Shown piece by piece: positions 7,866 to 13,766 of a stretch of DNA of 37,834 bases; the stretch's first letter is position 1, and each line of letters starts with the position of its first letter. The position numbers were made by a program, and so were the translations under genes. The notes beneath the pieces are model-generated. The model saw only the letters and a list, made by a program, of their open reading frames with translations, had not been told where the DNA came from and did not search any database. Source of the DNA: a virus; IMG/VR virus record IMGVR_UViG_3300034101_000904, positions 1 to 37,834 of that record; one strand, 5' to 3'.

Positions 7866-8246
7866 TTAAAGTTCCCGCATCTCCAGCAGGCTAACTAATT
7901 TCTCCTCGGTAATCTCGACGCCGTCCCAAAGAATCCTCCCGTTATCGGGAGCGGTTCCTTCGAGGCGAACGGTATGAAATCCGCGCCATTCCCAACCTAG
8001 GTTCGGCGCTCCGTTCTCGATTCCGCTTCTCAGGATAGCCGCCACCTCGGCGAGAGCGATGCGCTGCATCGTCGATAGGTCGGCGCCGTGCGTCTTTACC
8101 TCGACCATCTGCAGCAGCTTGCGCTCGTAGTCGCGAAAGATAAAGTCGACGTCGAAGACCGTAAAGCCGCGTGCGCTAGTAAGCCGCCGCCTAACCCATC
8201 CCGAGAAGTCGAGGTTACGTGACCCGGTCTGTTCCGCTCTCGTCAT
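7866..8246 (-). CDS. Small PD-(D/E)XK-like nuclease
   Basis: A 126-residue protein with a likely nuclease core: FDVDFIF near residues 31-37 (candidate Asp32 or Asp34), then VEVKTHG with Glu49-x-Lys51, then Gln61 in TMQRIALAEV. This spacing of Asp, Glu-x-Lys and Gln is the PD-(D/E)XK signature of small resolvases and endonucleases. The ATG at 8244-8246 overlaps the end of the small terminase gene by 32 bp, so the two are probably translated together. It may trim or nick DNA during packaging or act in host DNA breakdown; either is inference. Trp/Arg-rich stretches may bind DNA. Confidence 0.6.
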   Translation of the reverse strand: MTRAEQTGSRNLDFSGWVRRRLTSARGFTVFDVDFIFRDYERKLLQMVEVKTHGADLSTMQRIALAEVAAILRSGIENGAPNLGWEWRGFHTVRLEGTAPDNGRILWDGVEITEEKLVSLLEMREL

Positions 8247-8883
8247 CGTCCTGACGTATCGTCTGCCGGATCGCCTCGTTTTGAAACGTAGCAATGTTAG
8301 CGTTTACGACGTCCCGAATTTCGTCGAGGATCGTGCGTCCTTCGAGGTTCGCCTCCGCCGCTGTCTTGCCCGCGACTCGCGGACCGAGCTCGACCTCTAG
8401 CTTCAAACGAAGAAGCAGATCGAGCTTTTGCGCTAGCGTGCCGAGCATTTCGTCGACGATCTCCGAGTCTATCATCTCTCCTGACTCTCGCGCAATTCGC
8501 ATATCGCGCAGCTTAATTTCGCGCTGCATTAGCTGCGCCTTTAGATCGGCGAGCGTTTGAGTTGCGACGTCCTTGCCGACTAATCGCTGCGAACAAAACT
8601 GCCTCCACGCCTCTATGTTCTCCCGCTTTCCGTCAGGGTGTTTCTTCGGAGCTTCGTTCGGGAAACGCGCTCTCGCATCGTAGATAGCCTGACGAGACAG
8701 ACCGAGTTCGCGAGCAAGCGCCGATAAGTCCTTAGCCCAGTTCCCGGTCTGCTGTGACTCAAAATCGGAAAGCGCTTTGCGCTCGGCGGTCGTTAGCGTC
8801 CGACCCGCTTTGAGCTTCTTGGTTATGTTCGCGATGTTAGCCTTCGCGAGAATATCGGAATGACTCGGCGAGTCGTCGGTCAT
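8215..8883 (-). CDS. Small terminase subunit, Nu1-like
   Basis: A 222-residue DNA-binding protein. Residues about 50-75 (WAKDLSALARELGLSRQAIY) form a helix-turn-helix, followed by a linker with a conserved Trp (ENIEAWRQF), then a long helical stretch (QLMQREIKLRDMRIARESGE) and a C-terminal helical domain. The order HTH, linker, Q/R/E-rich helix and a GE motif is that of lambda Nu1-type small terminases, which find the packaging site. It is 2.8 kb from the large terminase gene, which is unusual. The ATG at 8881-8883 follows the CmoA-like gene stop by one base. Confidence 0.7.
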   Translation of the reverse strand: MTDDSPSHSDILAKANIANITKKLKAGRTLTTAERKALSDFESQQTGNWAKDLSALARELGLSRQAIYDARARFPNEAPKKHPDGKRENIEAWRQFCSQRLVGKDVATQTLADLKAQLMQREIKLRDMRIARESGEMIDSEIVDEMLGTLAQKLDLLLRLKLEVELGPRVAGKTAAEANLEGRTILDEIRDVVNANIATFQNEAIRQTIRQDDDESGTDRVT

Positions 8884-8884
8884 A

Positions 8885-9550
8885 TTAACCAGCGGTCGGA
8901 TATTTCTGCTGCCAAAGATAGCCTGCGAACTCTCCGAAACGGAACACCTCGATTGAGCCGAGAGGTATTTCGGAGGGCGCGAGAGGGCGCTGCGCGCCCG
9001 CAAGCGAGAGTTCCTTCGCGATGATATCTTTCGGCTCGGCTCCCGAGGCTACCTTCCCGGCGATAGTAAGACGCGAGAGAACGGTCGCCGGATATCCAGA
9101 GACCGGCTGTAGCTTATCGAAGATCACGATTGCGCCTCCAAGCCTACACATCCGCTGCAGCTTTTGGATTAGTTCCGCCCGCTGGTTCGGAGTCATAAAC
9201 ATCAAAACCAAAAAGCAGATCGCGAGATCGAAACTCTTGTACTCGAAACTGCAGGCGTCCTCGCAAACGACGCGCGGAGGTCCGGCGTACTTCTCGCACA
9301 TCTCTTTCGAGGATTCGATTGCGATAAACTCCGCCTTGCGCTTTTCTAGCGTGTCGGAGATCGAGCGCCCAATGTTTCCGGTCGACGCTCCGATATCGTA
9401 GACTCGTCCTCCCTCGGGAATGTAATGCCGCGCAATATGCGCGACAAGGTTAGTCGTTAGGTCATACCACGGGAGTTGTTCTCGAACGTGATGGTCGAAA
9501 GCGTCCGCAATCTCTGCGCTATTAAAGGTCCAATCATTCGGGATTTTCAT
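8885..9550 (-). CDS. CmoA-like enzyme, candidate carboxy-SAM synthase
   Basis: A 221-residue Rossmann-fold class I methyltransferase homologue. It begins MKIPNDWTFNSAEIADAF, closely matching CmoA, which opens with DWTF. PWYDLTTNL matches the PGY region of CmoA, GGRVYDIGASTGNIG matches its SAM loop VYDLGCSLGAA, and the C-terminal EVFRFGEFAGYLW matches its FQCFNFGSLVA. E. coli CmoA turns SAM and prephenate into carboxy-SAM for the tRNA enzyme CmoB. No CmoB homologue is present here; a cytosine methyltransferase with an altered motif X lies two genes upstream. As I recall, Arg199 of E. coli CmoA contacts the carboxylate; the matching place here (IIAKELSLAG) lacks a clear Arg, so activity is unproven. 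It starts one base after the asparagine-synthetase-like stop. Confidence 0.78.
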   Translation of the reverse strand: MKIPNDWTFNSAEIADAFDHHVREQLPWYDLTTNLVAHIARHYIPEGGRVYDIGASTGNIGRSISDTLEKRKAEFIAIESSKEMCEKYAGPPRVVCEDACSFEYKSFDLAICFLVLMFMTPNQRAELIQKLQRMCRLGGAIVIFDKLQPVSGYPATVLSRLTIAGKVASGAEPKDIIAKELSLAGAQRPLAPSEIPLGSIEVFRFGEFAGYLWQQKYPTAG

Positions 9551-9551
9551 T

Positions 9552-10334
9552 TCAGAGACGGTTGTAAATCGAGATCACAGACTTAAACGCGCCGGTGTTT
9601 AATTTCGACTTCAGTAGCCCGTTAAAGTGCTCCGCAATTCCGCTATCGCCTAACTGCAAATTCGTATGCGGCAAAATCCGAATCGCCTCAAATTGCTGCG
9701 GGAACGCGCGCAGGATAGGTTCCTTTTGCCTCGGTCGGTTTACCTCGTTCCACGTTGTCCCGAGGAACTCTTCCTGCATCGCTCGTTCTAGGAAAGGCAT
9801 AGCCGCCGTCTTTCCTAACTCCGCTGCGAGCGCGTTATGGATCGGCTTTTGAGCGTAGGTCGGCGACTGATAAAGTCCTCGCCGGAAGACGTCGATGCGC
9901 TCGCGGAAGTGAATCATTCCCTTTTTAGAAATGCAGAAGTGACCGTCGGCGCCCATACCGGAAGCGACCACCTTCTCCCGAGTCGCCCGATAGGCGTAGA
10001 GCATAGGCCAGCCGCACTCAAAGTCGGTCTTCTTCCTAGCTCCGAGCTTCTTCAGTTTCCGCAAATCCGCGACCAGTTGATCTAAATCCGTCGGCAGAAA
10101 TACCGGAACGAAGTCGCACTTGAACCGCGCCGCGTTTCTCCGAGCGAGGGAGAAGTCGGTCGACAGCTTTCCGTCGAGCATAAAGCTGTAGGCGGTAACC
10201 GTCTTTCCGCTCTCTAGCAGCGCGAACATTACCGACGCGGAATCAATTCCCGAGCTAAGGAGCACGGCAACCTTTTGTTCCGGTATCGCTTGCGCCCACC
10301 GCAGGAGTACCGAGCGAACATCCGGCTTGTTCAT
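9552..10334 (-). CDS. Asparagine-synthetase-like PP-loop amide-forming enzyme
   Basis: A 260-residue protein matching the C-terminal synthetase domain of AsnB-type enzymes. The PP-loop is LLSSGIDSASV (residues 25-35), and VASGMGADGHF near 123-133 matches the SGEGSDE block of AsnB. PRQKEPILRAFP near 201-212 matches the K-x-LLR segment. Enzymes of this family adenylate a carboxylate with ATP and let ammonia or an amine attack it. The N-terminal Cys glutaminase domain is absent, so free ammonia, an amine or a partner must supply nitrogen. The start overlaps the methyltransferase stop (ATGA). The family is clear; a DNA-borne carboxymethyl group as substrate is inferred only from neighbours. Confidence 0.8.
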   Translation of the reverse strand: MNKPDVRSVLLRWAQAIPEQKVAVLLSSGIDSASVMFALLESGKTVTAYSFMLDGKLSTDFSLARRNAARFKCDFVPVFLPTDLDQLVADLRKLKKLGARKKTDFECGWPMLYAYRATREKVVASGMGADGHFCISKKGMIHFRERIDVFRRGLYQSPTYAQKPIHNALAAELGKTAAMPFLERAMQEEFLGTTWNEVNRPRQKEPILRAFPQQFEAIRILPHTNLQLGDSGIAEHFNGLLKSKLNTGAFKSVISIYNRL

Positions 10335-11392
10335 TTTCCAAGTTTCCTCAGAATCTCGTCGCGAACGGCGCCAGCAATATGACTCATCATTACCGGAGGC
10401 ACGGCTCGTCCGCATCGCTCCCATTGCTGCGCGTAAGTTCCGGTCAAACTAAAGTCGTCTGGGAATCCGCAAAGCCGCTTTAGTTCTGCGATAGAAAACT
10501 TCCGCTTCTCAAGAGGATGGCAAACGCTCGCGAGTCCGGCGTTACCTCCCGCAGCGGTAACGGTCGGGCACGGTTCGTCGAGGCTAGGACGAACCAGCTG
10601 AAAGTATTTGTCGGATTGAGTTCCCGGTCCTCCCATCCGATCCCACTCACGCCCGGTCGCGTGCCGTTCCATACTCGATTCGGGCTCGATACGATTCTTC
10701 AAAGGAGCGTCGAAGATCGCGTTACGAATCGTGAACCGATACGGCAACGGCTTCGGGTGTACGGGATCGATCCGCAAATCGTTCCGCGTTCCGACGAAGA
10801 TTGTTCGTTGTCTTCCCTGCGGGACTCCGAGCCATTGCGCGTCGAGTACCCGACACGATACTCGATAGCCGCACGACTTTAGCTCCTTTAGGATATCGAG
10901 GAAGTAACCCTTTGCGGTTCCCTTAACTAACCCGCTGACATTCTCGGCGACGAAAACCTTCGGCTGTAGATCGCGCAGGAGCCTCGAAAACTCGAAAAAG
11001 AGGTCGTCGGTTCTCTGCGATTTGTCGGAGTATTTCTTAACCTTGCCCCAACCCGCCTCCCGTTTCCCGGCTGTAGAGAACGAGGCGCACGGAGGCGATC
11101 CATCGAACAGGTCGAGATCGCCAACCTTCAGTCCGGTATCTCGTAGGATGTCAGCCGCCGTTACGCTTCGGATATCCCTCCCGTCTACAACCGTATGAGC
11201 CGCTGCGTTTGTCCGGTAACACTCGCGCGCCGCATCGATAAACTCCGACGCCCAGACTACCTTAAACCCGGCCATCCGGTAGCCGGTCGAACTTCCTCCG
11301 CATCCCGAGAAGGTACTCGCGCAAGTAAAGCCGTTCCAAGGGAGGGCGCGTACCTCCTCCATACTTGGTACGCGATACAGCGGCTTTGTCAC
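10331..11392 (-). CDS. Cytosine-C5 DNA transferase with Arg in motif X, candidate carboxymethyltransferase
   Basis: A 353-residue C5-cytosine methyltransferase homologue. Motif I is TFSGCGGSSTGYRMAG (residues 27-42), motif IV GSPPCASFS with catalytic Cys102, motif VI ENV at 150-152, motif VIII VPQGRQR (190-196). A target-recognition region spans about 210-300 and motif X is at 325-343. In motif X the near-invariant Asn of GNAVPP is Arg329 (CGRAVPP). In engineered M.MpeI the corresponding Asn374-to-Lys change permits transfer of a carboxymethyl group from carboxy-SAM to cytosine. This gene starts with GTG inside the ParB stop (GTGA) and ends overlapping the PP-loop gene (ATGA). Fold and chemistry class are sure; carboxy-SAM use is inferred. 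Confidence 0.9.
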   Translation of the reverse strand: MTKPLYRVPSMEEVRALPWNGFTCASTFSGCGGSSTGYRMAGFKVVWASEFIDAARECYRTNAAAHTVVDGRDIRSVTAADILRDTGLKVGDLDLFDGSPPCASFSTAGKREAGWGKVKKYSDKSQRTDDLFFEFSRLLRDLQPKVFVAENVSGLVKGTAKGYFLDILKELKSCGYRVSCRVLDAQWLGVPQGRQRTIFVGTRNDLRIDPVHPKPLPYRFTIRNAIFDAPLKNRIEPESSMERHATGREWDRMGGPGTQSDKYFQLVRPSLDEPCPTVTAAGGNAGLASVCHPLEKRKFSIAELKRLCGFPDDFSLTGTYAQQWERCGRAVPPVMMSHIAGAVRDEILRKLGK

Positions 11393-11895
11393 GACGGTTT
11401 ACCGCTCCATTTGTAACCGCACTTCGGGCATTCGTGTTCCGTCTCGATGTTCTCGTCGACCTCTTGGAAGTCTTCCGGAGGCGCGACCTCCTCCTCGCCT
11501 GCGACGCTTTGCGTAAGCCGCGCAAGATCGTCCTCGTTGAATCCGATATCGGCGAGGTCGAACGATTCCTCCTTTAAGGACGCGAGGACTTCGCCAAGCT
11601 TCTCGTCCCACTCGGCAAGCTCAGCGGTTCGGTTATCGGCGATCCCAAACGCCGTAGCGCCAACGCCAGTCAGGTCGCTCCGAACAATTTCAATCTCCGT
11701 CCACCCAATCGACTTGGCGGCGGCGAGCGTCCCGTTACCCGCGAGCACGACGTTGTTGCGGTCGACGACCAGCGGCTTCTGCTGACCGAACTTCCGAAGC
11801 GACGCCGCAATCGCGTCGAGGTTCCGCTCCGAATGTTTTCGGAGGTTCGCCGGGTCTTGCGATAGCGACTGAATCGAGATGGTCTCTAGTTTCAT
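11389..11895 (-). CDS. ParB-like domain protein with C-terminal zinc ribbon
   Basis: A 168-residue protein with a ParB/Srx-type N-terminal domain: SIQSLSQDPANLRKHSERNL, then LRKFGQQKPLVV and VLAGNGTLAAAKSIGW, followed by GIADNRTAELAEWD. In many phages this module is fused or next to a DNA methyltransferase. Residues about 150-165 contain CPKCGYKW, half of a zinc ribbon. It could direct the modification enzymes to DNA, bind a nucleotide, or regulate the cassette; none is proven. Its stop overlaps the GTG start of the methyltransferase gene. It lacks the helix-turn-helix of plasmid-partition ParB. Confidence 0.8.
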   Translation of the reverse strand: MKLETISIQSLSQDPANLRKHSERNLDAIAASLRKFGQQKPLVVDRNNVVLAGNGTLAAAKSIGWTEIEIVRSDLTGVGATAFGIADNRTAELAEWDEKLGEVLASLKEESFDLADIGFNEDDLARLTQSVAGEEEVAPPEDFQEVDENIETEHECPKCGYKWSGKPS

Positions 11896-11914
11896 TCTGT
11901 AAAGTTGCCGGTTT

Positions 11915-12100
11915 TCACGACTCGCGTTTTTTCTTCGCAGGCGTTTCCGACCCGGACTGGGTAATGTACCCTAGAAGTCTTCTAGGTAGGGTACCCCTGC
12001 TAGGACGCTCGGAAACCGCCATTGAATCGATTTTAAGGCAGGATCGACGCCGATGAATACCAAGACTCGCGCACGCTGCCAATCGTCCTTCTAAGGCCAT
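11915..12100 (-). CDS. Doubtful small reading frame
   Basis: A possible 61-residue protein, ATG one codon after the upstream stop (TAAATG), rich in Arg, Ser and Lys at its end (ETPAKKKRES). The strong palindrome at 11,966-11,994 lies inside it, which may mean the stretch is regulatory and not coding. An internal ATG would give a 35-residue form (MAVSERPSRG). I do not recognise it. Confidence 0.3.
   Translation of the reverse strand: MALEGRLAACASLGIHRRRSCLKIDSMAVSERPSRGTLPRRLLGYITQSGSETPAKKKRES
11966..11994. other. Bulged 12-bp palindrome before the ParB-like gene
   Basis: GTACCC-TAGAAG-T-CTTCTA-GGTA-GGGTAC forms a 12-bp hairpin with a 4-base bulge, about 70 bp upstream of the ParB-like gene. 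No T-tract follows on either strand. It could be an operator for the modification cassette, an attenuator or a processing site. Confidence 0.45.
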
Positions 12101-12559
12101 TTACGCGCCCTCCCTCTTGCCGCTCGGCGCCGCTCCCTCTACGGCTAGCCTTAGACCGTCGGCGGCACTAAGGGCGCCCTCTCGCCGCTCGATTGACTCG
12201 CGATACTCCCGCATTAGGGTCTCCAGCTCGGGAAAACAAAGCTTGATCGCTTTCAGATCCTGCTGCCACTGCCAATGGATTGCCTGTCGCGTACAGCCAC
12301 GGCGCGTCGCCTGCTCCTCGTAGGAGGCGAGGAGGGCGCGGGTATTCCCTCTCCCAAACTCAAGTACCATACGGAACGCGCCGGACGATAGGTCGGCGAG
12401 AGTAGCAAGCCGCCTAACCAACCCGCCTGCTTGTCCCTTCTTCGTCTCCTCTAATTCGATCAGCCGCTCGAACAGTTCGGCCATTAACTTAGCCGAGTCA
12501 CTCGCGCCGTCGTACACGTTGCGATGTACCGGCTGCTGGTTGAGCGTGTAAGTGATCAC
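12101..12559 (-). CDS. Hypothetical helical protein, possibly DNA binding
   Basis: A 152-residue protein from a GTG at 12557-12559, placed right after the upstream stop (CTCTAACCGTG). A longer reading from 12,838 would run through the upstream gene in another frame and has Arg/Gly-rich shadow composition, so I reject it. The protein is mostly helical: SDSAKLMAELFERLIELEET, then RRGCTRQAIHWQWQQDLKAI, a possible helix-turn-helix, and a Glu-rich stretch near ETLMREYRESIERR. Its role is unknown; it lies between replication genes and the modification cassette. Confidence 0.6.
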   Translation of the reverse strand: MITYTLNQQPVHRNVYDGASDSAKLMAELFERLIELEETKKGQAGGLVRRLATLADLSSGAFRMVLEFGRGNTRALLASYEEQATRRGCTRQAIHWQWQQDLKAIKLCFPELETLMREYRESIERREGALSAADGLRLAVEGAAPSGKREGA

Positions 12560-12561
12560 GG

Positions 12562-12816
12562 TTAGAGCCCTTGCATCGGATTGTGGATCAGCGCCTCGTC
12601 CTCGACGCCCACGCTGATCTTGTCGATGCCCTCGATAGGAAGCATCCCGAGTTGGTCCCTCTGCTGGATCGCTGCGATAATCCGGCGCAGTCGCTTCCTC
12701 CGTTCGCCGCACTCCTGCGCGAGTGCCTTCTGATGATTTTCCAGTGTGGCTATCGCCCGCTGCGTCTTCGCGAGCAGCCGAAATGCCTCTAACTCTCTGC
12801 GTTCGTTGTTTTCCAC
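12562..12816 (-). CDS. Hypothetical coiled-coil protein
   Basis: An 84-residue protein from a GTG at 12814-12816 with GAGG eight bases upstream, so a Shine-Dalgarno start is likely. A TTG at 12,879 would give 105 residues but overlaps another plausible small gene. The sequence ELEAFRLLAKTQRAIATLEN and GERRKRLRRIIAAIQQRD suggests coiled-coil or helical-hairpin structure; the C-terminus is acidic (DKISVGVEDEA). I do not recognise the family. Confidence 0.55.
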   Translation of the reverse strand: MENNERRELEAFRLLAKTQRAIATLENHQKALAQECGERRKRLRRIIAAIQQRDQLGMLPIEGIDKISVGVEDEALIHNPMQGL

Positions 12817-12920
12817 TTCGTTGTCCTCGACCGCCCACCCTTGCGAAGCTGTGCGTTGATGCGTTGATGCTTCTTCCAAGTGTGAGCGGAGATGTTCTTG
12901 GGTTTACCTGATTCGCGCAC
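12789..12920 (-). CDS. Small basic hidden gene
   Basis: A 43-residue reading frame from a GTG at 12918-12920, beginning VRESGKPKNISAHTWKKHQR and ending near a TAG at 12,789-12,791. It fills the gap between the DnaC-like stop and the coiled-coil gene and overlaps the latter's start by 28 bp. The sequence is Lys/Arg-rich with a His-Trp-Lys-Lys-His core, plausible for a nucleic-acid-binding peptide. AGG lies about eight bases before the start. No family is recognised and the evidence is only composition, position and an open frame. Confidence 0.42.
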   Translation of the reverse strand: MRESGKPKNISAHTWKKHQRINAQLRKGGRSRTTKWKTTNAES

Positions 12921-12927
12921 GCGAGAC

Positions 12928-13764
12928 CTATCCCGAAGCGCTTAGGACTTTGTCAAGACCGAAATTAACAACGGTGCAACTATCGGCAATGCGTCCTCGT
13001 ATGTCTTCGCCGAGGACCGGCTCGGAGAATCGCCCGACAAACTCGCTGCCTCGGAAGCGCGTGGAGATAAGCGTGAGGCGCCGATGGTTGTTCCGAGAGT
13101 CGATAACTTCCCAGATGAGCGGAGCGACGGCTGCAGATAACTTTTCCTTTCCTAGATCGTCGATAATGAGGACTGGCGCCCGCATCAGCCAGTCAGCTTT
13201 ATCAAGATCGCGCGCAGCGACTGCGAGCTTACGAGCGAACTCAACTGCGGACAAGAACACAGGCTTTACGCCTGAGCGCTCTAGGTCGCGCGCCTTCGCC
13301 CATAGCGAGAGCGTCTTTCCTATTCCCGACGGTCCGAGGAGGACGAGCCCTTTGCGGTCGCTCGCGGTCCACTTCTGCACGCGCTCGATAGCGACGCGGT
13401 CGCAGTGTTCCGGCCAACGCTTCGAGGTAATCAGTTCCTGATAGTTCGGCGGACAATTCTCGTCCCACCACGGATTCTGCGTGACGATCTCGTAGCCTGC
13501 GCGGTCGCAGCTGTAATGCGCCGAGACCATTGGTCCGCATCGCTCGCAAACGTTAATCGGGAGCTCGAAGTCCATCAGCTTACAACTCGTCTCCTCCATC
13601 GGCTCCGCGCAGACCTTGCAAGCTCCTCGGCTCCACTTGTCGTCTCCGTCCCACGTTTCGACCAGCTTGCGTTCGAGCGCGGTGCGGTGAGCAGCGTCAG
13701 GGTTTATTTTGATCCCGATAGAGTCGAAGACTCGCTCGGCTTCTAATACGTCGAGGGTTGGCAT
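12928..13764 (-). CDS. DnaC-like AAA+ helicase loader
   Basis: A 278-residue ATPase. Residues 49-52 (CKVC) and 73-76 (CERC) can bind zinc, Walker A is GPSGIGKT at 144-151 and Walker B is LIIDDLGKE near 199-207, followed by a SRNNHRR-like block and STRF sensor region. Proteins of this family load the host or phage replicative helicase at the origin with ATP. I take the ATG at 13762-13764 since it follows the upstream initiator stop in TGACGATG. An upstream start would only add a stretch out of phase with the previous gene. No helicase gene is recognised here, so the host DnaB is the likely partner. Confidence 0.88.
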   Translation of the reverse strand: MPTLDVLEAERVFDSIGIKINPDAAHRTALERKLVETWDGDDKWSRGACKVCAEPMEETSCKLMDFELPINVCERCGPMVSAHYSCDRAGYEIVTQNPWWDENCPPNYQELITSKRWPEHCDRVAIERVQKWTASDRKGLVLLGPSGIGKTLSLWAKARDLERSGVKPVFLSAVEFARKLAVAARDLDKADWLMRAPVLIIDDLGKEKLSAAVAPLIWEVIDSRNNHRRLTLISTRFRGSEFVGRFSEPVLGEDIRGRIADSCTVVNFGLDKVLSASG

Positions 13765-13766
13765 CG

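Noticed and set aside
8885-9550. Ordinary quorum or antibiotic methyltransferase
   Set aside because: The CmoA-like opening and ending match over the full length better than the SAM loop alone would allow, though a profile search is needed to settle it.
9552-10334. QueC-type enzyme for 7-deazaguanine in DNA
   Set aside because: The protein lacks the cysteine zinc site of QueC and instead has the AsnB-like GMGADG and K-x-x-ILR blocks; no QueD, QueE or DpdA-like genes are present.
11389-11895. Plasmid-type partition protein
   Set aside because: There is no helix-turn-helix or ParA partner; the domain is the type paired with phage methyltransferases.
12560-12838. N-terminal extension of the helical protein gene to an upstream ATG
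   Set aside because: The extension is Arg/Gly/Asp-rich low-quality sequence in the wrong frame of another gene; the GTG at 12,559 adjoins the previous stop.
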